DNA of 64,000 bases from Chitinophagaceae bacterium (GTDB lineage: Bacteria > Bacteroidota > Bacteroidia > Chitinophagales > Chitinophagaceae), in contig CANGOX010000007.1 of NCBI GenBank assembly GCA_947455605.1, forward strand, positions 1 to 64,000, given 5' to 3'. Below, piece after piece: positions 1-8,726 of this stretch. Each line of letters begins with the position of its first letter. The first letter of the stretch is position 1. A program made the translations under genes and the position numbers. The notes beneath the pieces are model-generated. The model made no database searches and was not told the DNA's origin. It saw only the letters and a list, made by a program, of their open reading frames with translations.

Positions 1-144
1 ACTCCAAACTCCAAACTCCAAACTCCAAACTCCAAACTCCAAACTCCAGACTCCAGACTCCAGACTCCAAACTCCAAACTCCAAACCCCAAACCCCAGAC
101 TCCAAACTCCAAACTCCAGACTCCAAACTCCAGACTCCAAACTT
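1..144. repeat. Heptamer tandem array (CTCCAAA/CTCCAGA)
   Basis: About twenty head-to-tail copies of a 7-bp unit, CTCCAAA with variants CTCCAGA and CCCCAAA, fill the left edge of the window and stop 16 bp before the pyrF start codon. The array may continue to the left of the window. The same unit recurs near 5.7, 6.4, 10.1, 28.95 and 29.65 kb. Because seven is not a multiple of three, every frame reads the same stop-free heptapeptide cycle. No function is evident. Confidence 0.9.
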
Positions 145-159
145 CCTTATCTTCGCCCC

Positions 160-972
160 ATGAACCGCCCCCAACTTATTGAACAGGTCAGGCTTAAGAA
201 AAGCTATCTCTGTGTAGGACTGGATACCGACATTACCAAAATCCCCAAACATCTTCAATCGCATTCCGATGCGGTTTTTGAATTCAATAAAGCCATCATT
301 GACGCTACCAAAGACCATTGTATAAGCTATAAGATCAATACCGCTTTTTATGAATCGCAGGGATTGAAAGGGTGGGAGGCAATGGAAAAAACGGTTCACT
401 ATATACCCAAAACACATTTCACTATCGCTGATGCCAAACGTGGCGATATTGGCAATACCTCTTCTCAATACGCAAAAACCTTTTTTGAAGTATTACCCTT
501 TGATGCGGTAACCGTTGCTCCTTATATGGGTGAAGACAGTGTTCGCCCCTTTCTTGAATATGAAAATAAATGGACCATTGTGCTTGGCCTCACTTCCAAT
601 GCCGGAAGCAACGATTTTCAGCAACTCGCTTTCAAGTCAGGCATCACTGAAAAACATTTGTATGAGAAAGTGCTGGAAAAAGTGAGTTCATGGGGCACTC
701 CATCCAATCTCATGTTTGTAGTAGGTGCCACCAAAGCCAGTGATCTTGGCCATATCCGCACCATCATACCCGAACATTTCTTACTGGTGCCCGGTGTTGG
801 AGCACAAGGGGGAAGTTTGCAGGATGTCTCAAAATACGGACTGAATAAGGACTGTGGCTTACTCGTAAATGCCAGTCGTGCCATCATTTTTGCAGGAGGC
901 GGAGAAGATTTTGCAGAACAGGCTACACTTGTTGCCAAAGAATATCAATCCGAAATGGCTAAGTATCTTTGA
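160..972 (+). CDS. pyrF: Orotidine 5'-phosphate decarboxylase (subfamily 2)
   Basis: This cytoplasmic enzyme decarboxylates OMP to UMP, the last step of de novo pyrimidine synthesis. The 270-residue protein carries the catalytic Asp-Lys-Asp block [11 protein letters not shown] (D91, K93, D96) and the phosphate-binding VPGVGAQGG near residue 215. Its length and motif wording fit the longer PyrF subfamily 2 common in Bacteroidota. ATG 160 gives the right N-terminus and lies just after TATCTTCG, a near match to the Bacteroidota -7 box, so the leader would be very short. The heptamer array ends directly upstream. The next gene is convergent. Confidence 0.95.
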   Translation: MNRPQLIEQVRLKKSYLCVGLDTDITKIPKHLQSHSDAVFEFNKAIIDATKDHCISYKINTAFYESQGLKGWEAMEKTVHYIPKTHFTIADAKRGDIGNTSSQYAKTFFEVLPFDAVTVAPYMGEDSVRPFLEYENKWTIVLGLTSNAGSNDFQQLAFKSGITEKHLYEKVLEKVSSWGTPSNLMFVVGATKASDLGHIRTIIPEHFLLVPGVGAQGGSLQDVSKYGLNKDCGLLVNASRAIIFAGGGEDFAEQATLVAKEYQSEMAKYL

Positions 973-982
973 ATCAATAAGG

Positions 983-1591
983 TTACATTTTCGCTTTGAT
1001 CATCGCTGCCACTTTCTCTGCCCAGATCAAATGCTCTTTGCCCGAATAATGTAAATGATCATCTGCCAGTAAAGTAAGGTCGTTCTGGGCTTTTCTGGTA
1101 TCCTCAGTTATGTTGATGAATTTCGTTTGGAATTGTTTTGCAACCGATTCGCAGATTGCATTATAGGCATCTATTTCTTCGCCGATCTTTTTGAAATCTT
1201 TTTTGGAAGCATAAGGCGTAAGCCCCCAATCGGGAATTGAGATAAGGATTACCTGATCAGCTCTTTCTCCACTGAGATGAATAGCTTTAAGCACCAGGAA
1301 TGCCAGATCCGTTTTAAATTCATCGATCGATAAACCCCGGTATTGATTATTCACTCCCACGAGCAAGGTGATAAAATCATACGATTCGTTGAGTTTTGTA
1401 TGCAGGAGTTGCGCTGCCAGTTCAGCGCTGGTCCAGCCCGTTTTGGCAATGATCTCAGGAGCCTGAAAATGATACCCCGCCTTCCTTAGTAACTGAACTG
1501 CCTGATAAGGAAAACTTTCATGAAGTGGCACAGATTCACCGATGGTATAAGAATCTCCTAATGCGAGATAAGTATAGTGGTGTTTGCTCAT
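983..1591 (-). CDS. SGNH/GDSL-family hydrolase (esterase/lipase-like)
   Basis: A 202-residue SGNH hydrolase. Block I is ALGDSYTIGES, with the nucleophile serine at residue 14. Block III appears as VGVNNQYRG, where Asn is the oxyanion-hole residue. Block V is DDHLHYSGKEH, carrying the catalytic Asp and His. I chose ATG 1591 rather than ATG 1618 because homologues begin a few residues before the GDS block and the extra nine residues look non-native. No signal peptide is visible, so it is probably cytoplasmic. The substrate cannot be read from the sequence; esterases, thioesterases and lysophospholipases share this fold. It lies downstream of kynU on the same strand with a gap of about 80 bp. 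Confidence 0.85.
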   Translation of the reverse strand: MSKHHYTYLALGDSYTIGESVPLHESFPYQAVQLLRKAGYHFQAPEIIAKTGWTSAELAAQLLHTKLNESYDFITLLVGVNNQYRGLSIDEFKTDLAFLVLKAIHLSGERADQVILISIPDWGLTPYASKKDFKKIGEEIDAYNAICESVAKQFQTKFINITEDTRKAQNDLTLLADDHLHYSGKEHLIWAEKVAAMIKAKM

Positions 1592-1669
1592 AGAGTAGAT
1601 TTTACCGCTAAGTGGCAAGGTCGAAAAGCTATGCTAAGCGTTTCCTCGCGAACCCTCGTTTCCTCGCGG

Positions 1670-2935
1670 TTAAAAATGATTTTTTAGGATCTCATAAAAT
1701 GCATACACATCCCCAAAACTGCAATACAAAGGCGCAGGTGCCACCCGTATCACCCCTGGTTCCCGATAGTCAACAATGATACCGCTCTCTATCATCTTAT
1801 CATGGATCTCTTTTCCCCGTTCTTTAAAATACAAAGAAAGTTGTGCCCCACGGCTCCCGGCATCTACCGGCGTGATGATCTCGAATTTCAAATTGGGTAA
1901 TTGATGCAAAAGATATTCCAGATAGGCAGTTAACTGTATACTTTTAGCTCTTAACTTTTCAATTCCTGCCTCTTCAAACATTTCCAGGGCCGCTTTTAAA
2001 GAAACAGTATTCAATACCTGTGCGGTACTGATATTCCAACCACCGGCATTCGGTTTAGGAATAAATCCCTTCTCCATCTTAAACCTTGTCTTCTCATCAT
2101 TACCCCACCAACCTCCAAGTCTCGGAGTTCTTACATCAGAAGCGAAATATTCATTCACATACACACCTCCCACAGCACCCGGACCACCATTCAGGTATTT
2201 ATAACTGCACCACACTGCAAAATCAACACCCCAATCATGCAGGTGTAAGGGCACGTTGCCTGCCACATGCGCCAGATCAAATCCGGCAATAGCGTTTACA
2301 TCATGGGCCGCTTCGGTTATACGTTGCATATCAAATAACTGTCCGGTATAATAATTAATACCACCTAACATGACCATTGCCAGACTTTCCCCATGCAATT
2401 CAATGGCCGCAATAATATCTTCAGTATGCAAAATTTTCTCTCCATCCTTTGGCTTGATCTCAATGATCGCTGTTGCAGGATCTAATCCAAAATGCCTCAC
2501 CAGCGTTTCTACTGCATATTGATCAGAAGGGAAAGCACCTGCTTCCATCATGATCTTGAATCGGGTATCGGTTGGGCGATAAAAACTCAGCATCAGTAAA
2601 TGCAGGTTCACGGTTAAGGTATTCATGACCGTAACCTCATCTTCTTTACAACCCACAATTTTTGCCAGAGAGGGTTTCAGGTATTCCTGATAATACAACC
2701 ACGGATTCTTCCCTTTGGTAAAACCACCAATGGCTTCTTCTTTCCAGGTGTTTAATTCTGTCTGAATAGCAGGTTCCACCGAAACTGGCTGCAACCCCAA
2801 TGAATTACCACAGAAATAGATCACATCCTTCCCGTTCTTCTTAGGAAAATGGAACTGTTGTTTAAACCGTGCCAGCTCGTCCAACGCATCCGAGCGTTTG
2901 GCGAATTCAATATCAGTTGTAAAAACATGAGACAT
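1670..2935 (-). CDS. kynU: Kynureninase
   Basis: A PLP-dependent hydrolase that cleaves kynurenine or 3-hydroxykynurenine to (hydroxy)anthranilate and alanine, in tryptophan breakdown or quinolinate-route NAD synthesis. At 421 residues it matches the family length. The lysine that binds PLP lies in WCSYKYLNGGPGAVGG, and the aspartate pairing with the PLP nitrogen is in the AGFDLAHVAGN segment. ATG 2935 gives an N-terminus (MSHVFTTDIEFAKRSDALDE) typical of the family. No other kynurenine-pathway gene is in the window, so whether it serves NAD synthesis or catabolism is not shown. Divergent from the S9 peptidase gene. Confidence 0.95.
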   Translation of the reverse strand: MSHVFTTDIEFAKRSDALDELARFKQQFHFPKKNGKDVIYFCGNSLGLQPVSVEPAIQTELNTWKEEAIGGFTKGKNPWLYYQEYLKPSLAKIVGCKEDEVTVMNTLTVNLHLLMLSFYRPTDTRFKIMMEAGAFPSDQYAVETLVRHFGLDPATAIIEIKPKDGEKILHTEDIIAAIELHGESLAMVMLGGINYYTGQLFDMQRITEAAHDVNAIAGFDLAHVAGNVPLHLHDWGVDFAVWCSYKYLNGGPGAVGGVYVNEYFASDVRTPRLGGWWGNDEKTRFKMEKGFIPKPNAGGWNISTAQVLNTVSLKAALEMFEEAGIEKLRAKSIQLTAYLEYLLHQLPNLKFEIITPVDAGSRGAQLSLYFKERGKEIHDKMIESGIIVDYREPGVIRVAPAPLYCSFGDVYAFYEILKNHF

Positions 2936-2967
2936 GAGGAATCCTTTCCTGCAAGGTAAAGGGAAAT

Positions 2968-3048
2968 AGCGGATTGCGGATTAGTGGATTGGCGAATTAT
3001 ATATTAACGGATTTAATCAGCTAATCCGTAATCCGCCAATCCGTTAAT
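2968..3048. repeat. Intergenic GGATT-rich inverted repeats
   Basis: The divergent gap between kynU and the S9 peptidase gene holds repeated GCGGATT/CGGATTAG words. ATTAACGGATT (3003-3013) faces AATCCGTTAAT (3038-3048) as a perfect 11-bp inverted repeat, and GGATTGCGGATTAG (2971-2984) faces its near-complement at 3021-3034. It could form hairpins in the leader of either gene; no operator is recognised. Confidence 0.7.
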
Positions 3049-3121
3049 GATAAAAATTTTACCAATGGTTCTTTATTTCATCCCGTTTGGTTTATTTTCA
3101 TGGCACCCAAAACTACACTCC

Positions 3122-5662
3122 ATGAGAATCATCAAACTGATCCTTTTATTTTCGTGTTTTGCCCTGGCATCATTCGCGCAAAATAATCCCGTTACCAAAG
3201 CCAATTACCAGCTCGCCGCCCGTTTTTCACCTAAGAAACTCGATAAAATGGTGTTCAGCACCAGCGTTGACCCACACTGGCTCAAAAAAAGCGAACGCTT
3301 CTGGTATATGTACGAAACTTCAGAAGGGAAAAAATGGTATATCGTAGATCCGGTTAAAGGAGAGAAGAAAGTATTATTTGATAATGCCGATCTCGCTGCC
3401 AAGATCACCCGTATCGTAAAAGATCCTTTTGAAGCACAACACCTCGGTCTCGACAGTATGCGTTTTATCAAAGATGAGAACTGGATCCAGTTTGAAGTAA
3501 AAAGCACATTGGAAATTGAAAAGAAAGATTCTGCTGCCAAGAAAGGAACGCCCCCGGTGAAAGAAAAGAAAACATTCTATTTTGAATACAACCTTACTAC
3601 AGGTGAACTGACAGAACTGAATGATTTCAAAAAGCCAAAACGGAAACCTACCTGGGCTTCCATTTCTCCCGATGGCAATGTGATCCTGTTTGGTAAGAAT
3701 TATAATTTGTTCTGGATGGACAAAGCCAATTACGAAAAAGCTTTAAAGAACGAAGATGATTCAACCCTTGTTGACCATGCATTAACTACTGATGGTATTG
3801 AGAACTTCAGTTATTTTTCAGAAGGTAATCTCTCTGGTACAGGGGATAACAATGTAGATAAAGAAAAGAACAAAAATAAAAAGAAAGCCGTTTTTGCGTA
3901 TTGGTCGCCCGACTCTAAACATTTTGTATTGGGAAGAACGGATAACCGTAAAGTAAAAGACCTCTGGGTGATCAACAGTTTGAGTGATCCACGCCCAACT
4001 TTAGAAACCTACAAATACTGGATGCCCGGTGAAAAAGAATCACCCATTGATCATGTATATCTGTTTGATGTAGCCAGCCAGACAGGGAAGGAATTGAGTT
4101 TGTCCTTATTCAAAGACCAGAATATTTCTGTATGGGCCGATCCCGGAAAGATCAATCAGCGTGATGATGACTGGCGCCCCCTGAAATGGTTGGGCACCAG
4201 TGATAAATTCTATTTCACCCGCACCAGCCGAGATCTGAAAAAAGTAGATGTATGTGTTGCTGATGTAACAACCGGAACCATCAAGCCTTTGATAGAAGAA
4301 CGTTTCAATACTTATATCGAAACCAGAAGACTGGGATTGGTGAATGATGGTAAAGAGTTCATACAGTGGAGTGAACGTGATGGCTATGCACATTTTTACC
4401 TGTATGATGCGGATGGTAAACTGAAGAACCAGATCACATCAGGAACTTATCACGTAGAAAATATTTTGGGTATTGATGATGCCAAACGCATTCTCTATTT
4501 CTCTGCAAACGGTAAAGAAGCATGTGAAGATCCATACTATCTGCATGCCTATAAAGTAAATTTCGATGGTACAGGGCTAAAACTGCTGAACCCCGGCGAA
4601 TATGAACACGCAATGAATATGAATGATGGAAAATCTTTCTTCATTGATAACTATTCACGGGTAAACACTGTGCCAAAATCAACACTCTTTGCTGCTGATG
4701 GAAGAAAAGTGATGGATCTCGAAACTTCAGACCTGAGTTCATTATTTGCTGCAGGGTATAAATTCCCGCAGGTATTTAAAGTGAAAGCAGATGATGGCAT
4801 TACTGATATCTATGGAGTGATGTACAAACCTTTTGATTTTGATTCTACTAAGAAATATCCGGTTATCGAATATGTTTATCCCGGTCCCCAAACTGAAGCC
4901 GTAAACAAAGCGTTCAGTCGCGGAATGGACAGAACAGAACGCCTTTCTCAATTAGGATTTGTGGTGATCACCATGGGTAACCGAGGCGGACATCCCTCAC
5001 GCAGCAAATGGTACCACAATTTCGGTTATGGCAACCTGAGAGACTATGGGCTGGCCGATAAAAAAGCCTGTGCAGAACAATTGGCAGACCGTTATCCATA
5101 TTTAGACATCAACCGCGTAGGTATCCATGGTCACTCTGGTGGAGGTTTCATGAGTACCGCAGCCATGTTGGTATATCCCGATTTCTTTAAAGTAGCGGTT
5201 TCTTCATCAGGTAACCACGATAACTCCGTTTACAACCGTTGGTGGAGCGAACAGCACCATGGTGTAAAAGAAGTGATCGGTGATAAAGGTGATACCAGTT
5301 TTGTATACAACATTGAAAAGAACCAGGATCTGGTAAAAAACCTGAAAGGGCATTTAATGCTCTCAACAGGTGATATCGATAACAATGTACATCCTGCCAA
5401 TACAACCAGAGTTGCCAATGCACTCATCAAAGCCAATAAACGTTTCGACCTCGTAGTATTACCCGGCCAACGCCACGGCTATGGAGATATGGTTGAATAC
5501 TTTTTCTGGCGTATGGCAGATTACTTCACAGAATATCTGATGGGAGATAAAACAACACGTAGTGTAGATATCGAAGAGATCAATAAAGACATAGAACAAA
5601 GCGGCGCCAAAGGTGGAGTGGCTTCGGGAAGGAGAGGACCGGAGGACGAAGAAGATTATTAG
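3122..5662 (+). CDS. Secreted S9 family prolyl oligopeptidase (DPP IV-like)
   Basis: An exported serine peptidase of about 846 residues, expected to cleave peptides in the periplasm or outside the cell. ATG 3122 was chosen because it opens a clean signal peptide (MRIIKLILLFSCFALASFAQ) ending at Ala-Gln; the upstream ATG 3047 would bury it. The middle is a beta-propeller-like DPPIV N-terminal region. The C-terminal alpha/beta hydrolase has Ser672 in GHSGGG, an Asp near residue 753 in DIDNNVHP and His785 in GQRHGYGD. A tail rich in Gly and acidic residues follows. It is a single gene divergent from kynU, with heptamer repeats directly downstream. Confidence 0.92.
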   Translation: MRIIKLILLFSCFALASFAQNNPVTKANYQLAARFSPKKLDKMVFSTSVDPHWLKKSERFWYMYETSEGKKWYIVDPVKGEKKVLFDNADLAAKITRIVKDPFEAQHLGLDSMRFIKDENWIQFEVKSTLEIEKKDSAAKKGTPPVKEKKTFYFEYNLTTGELTELNDFKKPKRKPTWASISPDGNVILFGKNYNLFWMDKANYEKALKNEDDSTLVDHALTTDGIENFSYFSEGNLSGTGDNNVDKEKNKNKKKAVFAYWSPDSKHFVLGRTDNRKVKDLWVINSLSDPRPTLETYKYWMPGEKESPIDHVYLFDVASQTGKELSLSLFKDQNISVWADPGKINQRDDDWRPLKWLGTSDKFYFTRTSRDLKKVDVCVADVTTGTIKPLIEERFNTYIETRRLGLVNDGKEFIQWSERDGYAHFYLYDADGKLKNQITSGTYHVENILGIDDAKRILYFSANGKEACEDPYYLHAYKVNFDGTGLKLLNPGEYEHAMNMNDGKSFFIDNYSRVNTVPKSTLFAADGRKVMDLETSDLSSLFAAGYKFPQVFKVKADDGITDIYGVMYKPFDFDSTKKYPVIEYVYPGPQTEAVNKAFSRGMDRTERLSQLGFVVITMGNRGGHPSRSKWYHNFGYGNLRDYGLADKKACAEQLADRYPYLDINRVGIHGHSGGGFMSTAAMLVYPDFFKVAVSSSGNHDNSVYNRWWSEQHHGVKEVIGDKGDTSFVYNIEKNQDLVKNLKGHLMLSTGDIDNNVHPANTTRVANALIKANKRFDLVVLPGQRHGYGDMVEYFFWRMADYFTEYLMGDKTTRSVDIEEINKDIEQSGAKGGVASGRRGPEDEEDY

Positions 5663-5760
5663 GTCTGAAGTCTGGAGTCAGAAGTCTGGAGTCAGAAGTC
5701 TGGAGTCAGAAGTCTGGAGTCTGGAGTCTTGAGTAATCATAACTCCAGACTCCAGACTTT
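5662..5760. repeat. Heptamer/heptadecamer repeat array (GAAGTCTGGAGTCA type)
   Basis: Repeats of AAGTCTGGAGTCAG and GTCTGGA fill the gap between the convergent S9 and YCII genes. The last part (ACTCCAGACTCCAGACTTTT) is the reverse complement of the first, so the transcript can fold into a long hairpin. It is the reverse-strand form of the heptamer seen at the left edge and may act as a bidirectional terminator. Confidence 0.85.
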
Positions 5761-6174
5761 TCACTCCTGACTCTTTTTGGGTTTCCCAACACTAAAACTC
5801 CCCACCGCACTCGTCCACCACGGATGGATCTCATAATTCAACCTTCCGCTTTTTACTGCCGGATCTGTTTCCAATAATTTTTCCACTTCTTCCTTATTCG
5901 GACAATCAAAAATAAAAAGGCCTATCCATTTCCCATCATCTCCAAATGGCCCGGCTACTTTTAGTTTACCTTCCTGATATAAACGGTTAATATTGGCCAT
6001 ATGCCCCTCCTGAATTTTTGCCGCCGTAACAGAATCCTGCCCGCGGTCAGGACCCGCCGTCAACATCACAAAAAAATACTGCCTGATCTGATTTTCTAAT
6101 TTCTTCTCCTCTTTCTTTTGTGCCATCAGGAAAAATGGCATGGTTAACAGCAAAGCAAATATTATCCTTTTCAT
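5761..6174 (-). CDS. Exported YCII-related domain protein
   Basis: A 137-residue protein with a signal peptide (MKRIIFALLLTMPFFLMAQ) followed by a YCII-like ferredoxin-fold domain, recognisable from FFVMLTAGPDRGQD, GHMANINRLYQEGKLKVAGPFGDDG and FIFDCPNKEEVEKLLETDPAVKSG. The open frame runs upstream to 6357, but ATG 6174 starts the signal peptide and the extra 61 residues are encoded by intergenic repeats. YCII proteins are small dimeric domains of mostly unknown chemistry; the exported form is frequent in Bacteroidota. Convergent with the S9 gene and divergent from gcdH. Confidence 0.85.
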   Translation of the reverse strand: MKRIIFALLLTMPFFLMAQKKEEKKLENQIRQYFFVMLTAGPDRGQDSVTAAKIQEGHMANINRLYQEGKLKVAGPFGDDGKWIGLFIFDCPNKEEVEKLLETDPAVKSGRLNYEIHPWWTSAVGSFSVGKPKKSQE

Positions 6175-6229
6175 AAGCAAGATTTGTACATTAAATATAA
6201 ATACCTCCGCGCAAACTCCCTGCTCACCC

Positions 6230-6345
6230 CGCCTCTGCGGTGAGAAAAGCTGGAAAAAAGAATGAGAATTACTATGTACAGACCATTTTTTCACCGCAGA
6301 ACCGCAGAGGACAGTGAGATAACCGCAGAGGAAAGAAAATACTAA
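6230..6345. repeat. CTGCGGTGAAAA-type intergenic inverted repeat
   Basis: CCTCTGCGGTGAGAAAA (from about 6232) faces TTTTTTCACCGCAGAACCGCAGAGG (about 6286-6310), and a further AACCGCAGAGG follows near 6320-6332. The arms are imperfect and the core CTGCGGTGA is shared. This resembles the short palindromic debris seen in other gaps here. It separates the divergent YCII and gcdH genes. Confidence 0.6.
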
Positions 6346-6375
6346 ACAAAACCCCACTCACTCACCCCATATCTT

Positions 6376-6383
6376 TAATTTTG
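6376..6383 (+). promoter_or_regulatory. TAnnTTTG -7 box for gcdH
   Basis: TAATTTTG is an exact match to the Bacteroidota -7 consensus TAnnTTTG, 61 bp before the gcdH ATG. No TTTG -33 box at the usual spacing is seen. A further heptamer array (CCCCAAACTCC units, about 6406-6437) lies between the box and the start codon and would be transcribed as the leader. Confidence 0.55.
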
Positions 6384-6405
6384 TACAGTTAAGAGTCTGG
6401 AAACA

Positions 6406-6438
6406 ACCCCAAACTCCAAACCCCAAACTCCAAACTCT
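6406..6438. repeat. Short heptamer array in the gcdH leader
   Basis: Four to five copies of CTCCAAA/CCCCAAA lie immediately before the gcdH start codon, between the predicted -7 box and the ATG. It is the same unit as at the left edge of the window. Confidence 0.8.
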
Positions 6439-6443
6439 CCCAC

Positions 6444-7628
6444 ATGGCTGCCAGAACTGATCTATTCCAATCTCCTGATTATTACATGATCGATGATCTT
6501 CTTACCGAAGAACATAAACTCATTCGCGAAACTGTGCGGATGTATGTTAAAAAGGAGATCTCACCCATTATTGAAGACTATGCACAAAAAGCTGAATTTC
6601 CCGTACAGATCGTAAAACAAATGGGAGAATTGGGTTGTTTCGGGCCAACTGTGCCAGAACAATATGGGGGTGGGGGATTGGACTATATCAGTTACGGCCT
6701 CATGATGCAGGAACTGGAAAGAGGCGATAGTGGTGTAAGAAGCACAGCCAGTGTACAGGGTAGTCTGGTTATGTTCCCTATCTATGCATACGGCAACGAA
6801 GCACAACGCAATAAATACTTACCCAAACTCGCCAGTGGCGAATGGCTGGGATGTTTCGGATTAACGGAACCTGATCATGGAAGTAACCCTTCCGGTATGC
6901 TCACCCATATCAAAGATGCAGGTGACCATGTAATACTTAACGGTGCCAAAATGTGGATCAGTAATGCACCCTTTGCACAGATAGCGGTTGTTTGGGCAAA
7001 AAATGAGCAGGACGAAATTCAGGGTGTAATAGTTGAAAGAGGCATGGAAGGATTTTCCACACCCACCACCCATGGCAAATGGAGCTTACGAGCCAGTGCA
7101 ACCGGAGAATTGGTCTTCGATAATGTAAAAGTGCCCAAAGAAAATATTCTCCCCAATGTAAAAGGATTAAAAGGCCCGCTTGGATGCTTATCCAAAGCCC
7201 GGTATGGTATTGCCTGGGGGGCATTAGGTGCGGCGATGGATTGTTATGATACGGCTTTGCGTTACAGCAAAGAACGTATTCAGTTCGACAGACCCATCGG
7301 CGGCTTTCAGTTACAACAAAAGAAACTTGCCGAAATGATCACCGAGATCACCAAGGCTCAACTGATGGTTTGGCGTTTAGGCGTTTTAATGAACGAAGGC
7401 AAAGCCAACCCGCAACAGATCAGCATGGCCAAAAGAAATAGCTGTGAGATAGCTACCAATATCGCACGCGATGCACGCCAGATGCTTGGTGGAATGGGTA
7501 TCACCGGCGAATACAGCATCATGCGCCACATGATGAACCTCGAAAGTGTGATCACCTATGAAGGCACACACGATATTCATCTGCTGATCACGGGAATGGA
7601 TGTAACCGGCCTAAATGCGTTTAAATAG
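6444..7628 (+). CDS. gcdH: Glutaryl-CoA dehydrogenase-type acyl-CoA dehydrogenase
   Basis: A FAD flavoprotein of 394 residues that would oxidise and decarboxylate glutaryl-CoA to crotonyl-CoA in lysine/tryptophan breakdown. The acyl-CoA dehydrogenase signatures are present: GLTEPDHGSNPSGM in the FAD-binding middle domain, GARYGIAWGALGA-like helices and RQMLGGMGITGEY. The catalytic Glu lies in TYEGTHDIH near residue 375. The YEGTHDIH wording and the GKWSLRAS segment are closer to GcdH than to butyryl-CoA dehydrogenases. With kynU nearby, a role in tryptophan or lysine catabolism is plausible but inferred. Confidence 0.85.
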   Translation: MAARTDLFQSPDYYMIDDLLTEEHKLIRETVRMYVKKEISPIIEDYAQKAEFPVQIVKQMGELGCFGPTVPEQYGGGGLDYISYGLMMQELERGDSGVRSTASVQGSLVMFPIYAYGNEAQRNKYLPKLASGEWLGCFGLTEPDHGSNPSGMLTHIKDAGDHVILNGAKMWISNAPFAQIAVVWAKNEQDEIQGVIVERGMEGFSTPTTHGKWSLRASATGELVFDNVKVPKENILPNVKGLKGPLGCLSKARYGIAWGALGAAMDCYDTALRYSKERIQFDRPIGGFQLQQKKLAEMITEITKAQLMVWRLGVLMNEGKANPQQISMAKRNSCEIATNIARDARQMLGGMGITGEYSIMRHMMNLESVITYEGTHDIHLLITGMDVTGLNAFK

Positions 7629-7652
7629 TGCAGTTTACTTACAGCCAATTTA

Positions 7653-7673
7653 AAACACATAGGGTCATAGGTT
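7653..7673. repeat. Left arm of 21-bp inverted repeat around the GxxExxY gene
   Basis: These 21 bp, beginning AAACACATAGGG, are the exact reverse complement of 8179-8199. Inside the arm AGGGCATAG (7682-7690) also partly pairs with CTATCTGCCCT (8161-8171) near the right arm. The arms bracket one gene, so the segment looks like a discrete cassette. Confidence 0.9.
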
Positions 7674-7738
7674 TGGAAGGGAGGGCATAGAGTATAAATA
7701 CCTGATGTATGGATGATGGCTGTGATTAATTTTGGATT

Positions 7739-8155
7739 GTGAGGGTAACTAAAAAATATATAGACAGCCTAAGCTATTCGATTATTGGATGTGCCATTGA
7801 AGTTCATAAAGCATTGGGCCCCGGATTGTTAGAGAGTGTATATCAAAAATGTTTGGTTAGAGAACTTCTGTACAAGAACTTCGACGTAAAATCACAATTA
7901 AAGGTTCCGATTAATTACAGAGGACTAGATGTAGAGGCAGATTTGCGGTTGGATATTTTGGTAGATGATTTGGTAGTTGTTGAGATAAAGGCGGTCGATG
8001 CAATGAACCCTGTTTATGAAGCCCAAGTACTTAGTTATATGAAGCTTCTTAATAAGCCAAAAGGAGTGCTTCTCAATTTCTGTTGTACTAATATTTTTAA
8101 AGAAGGACAAAGGACTTATGTCAACGAGCAGTATGCAATCCTACCTAATCTATAA
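7739..8155 (+). CDS. GxxExxY family protein (PD-(D/E)XK nuclease-like)
   Basis: A 138-residue member of the GxxExxY family. The defining motif is GPGLLESVYQKC near residue 28. Further on, DLRLDILVDDLVVVEIKA (near residues 65-82) has the D...ExK spacing of PD-(D/E)XK nuclease folds. The only sensible start is GTG 7739; homologues also begin a few residues before the conserved helix. No cellular role is established for the family, which often occurs in several copies per genome. Here the gene sits alone between 21-bp inverted repeats, between gcdH and aroK, suggesting that it arrived as a small mobile or domesticated cassette. Confidence 0.85.
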   Translation: MRVTKKYIDSLSYSIIGCAIEVHKALGPGLLESVYQKCLVRELLYKNFDVKSQLKVPINYRGLDVEADLRLDILVDDLVVVEIKAVDAMNPVYEAQVLSYMKLLNKPKGVLLNFCCTNIFKEGQRTYVNEQYAILPNL

Positions 8156-8159
8156 AGAG

Positions 8160-8199
8160 ACTATCTGCCCTAATTTCTAACCTATGACCCTATGTGTTT
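8160..8199. repeat. Right arm of the GxxExxY cassette, with dispersed 40-bp repeat
   Basis: The segment contains CTATCTGCCCT and, at 8179-8199, the perfect complement of the left arm. The whole 40 bp matches 22785-22824 at 34 of 40 positions, so it is a dispersed repeat and not only a local palindrome. Confidence 0.85.
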
Positions 8200-8219
8200 C
8201 ATAAAAAAGCTCAATTAGA

Positions 8220-8726
8220 ATGAAAATATTTCTATTAGGAATGATGGGAACAGGTAAAAGTTATTGGACAAAAAAGCTTTCCAAAAAACTAAAGAACGGT
8301 GGTTACGATCTTGATTTTTTGATCGAGTCGCATGAAGAAAGAACCATTGCGGAATTATTTGACGAAGAAGGGGAGGCATATTTCAGAAAAACGGAAGCTA
8401 AGATCCTTCGGTGGTTTGGAGAAAAGAAAACTTTTGTTCTGGCTACTGGCGGCGGTACACCCTGCTTTCATGAGAATATGGACTGGATGAATAAAAACGG
8501 GATTACCATCTGGATCGATGAACCCATCGATATATTGGTGGAACGACTCAAACCCGAAAAAGAACACCGTCCTCTGATACGCGAATTATCAGATCATGAA
8601 CTTGCTGATTTTCTTTCCCGAAAATTAGCAGAGCGTGATTCGTTTTATCGTCAGGCAACCTATCATTTACACGGCAATGCCATCAGCGATGCGGGTTTTG
8701 CCAAAATCATCAAAGAAAATGGATAA
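8220..8726 (+). CDS. aroK: Shikimate kinase
   Basis: Phosphorylates shikimate at O3 with ATP, step five of the shikimate pathway to chorismate. The 168 residues are the family norm. Walker A is GMMGTGKS (residues 7-14), the DxD magnesium motif is YDLDF, and the shikimate-binding arginine is in AYFRKTEAKIL. The GGG motif is ATGGGTPC, and the lid arginine is in EHRPLI. The C-terminal eight bases overlap the start of the DUF423 gene, so the two are probably co-translated. Confidence 0.92.
   Translation: MKIFLLGMMGTGKSYWTKKLSKKLKNGGYDLDFLIESHEERTIAELFDEEGEAYFRKTEAKILRWFGEKKTFVLATGGGTPCFHENMDWMNKNGITIWIDEPIDILVERLKPEKEHRPLIRELSDHELADFLSRKLAERDSFYRQATYHLHGNAISDAGFAKIIKENG

Noticed and set aside
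1-144. CRISPR-like array
   Set aside because: Units of 7 bp are contiguous, without spacers, and no cas genes are near.
6175-6357. N-terminal extension of the YCII protein
   Set aside because: The first 61 residues are encoded by repeat-rich intergenic DNA and would place the signal peptide in the middle of the protein.
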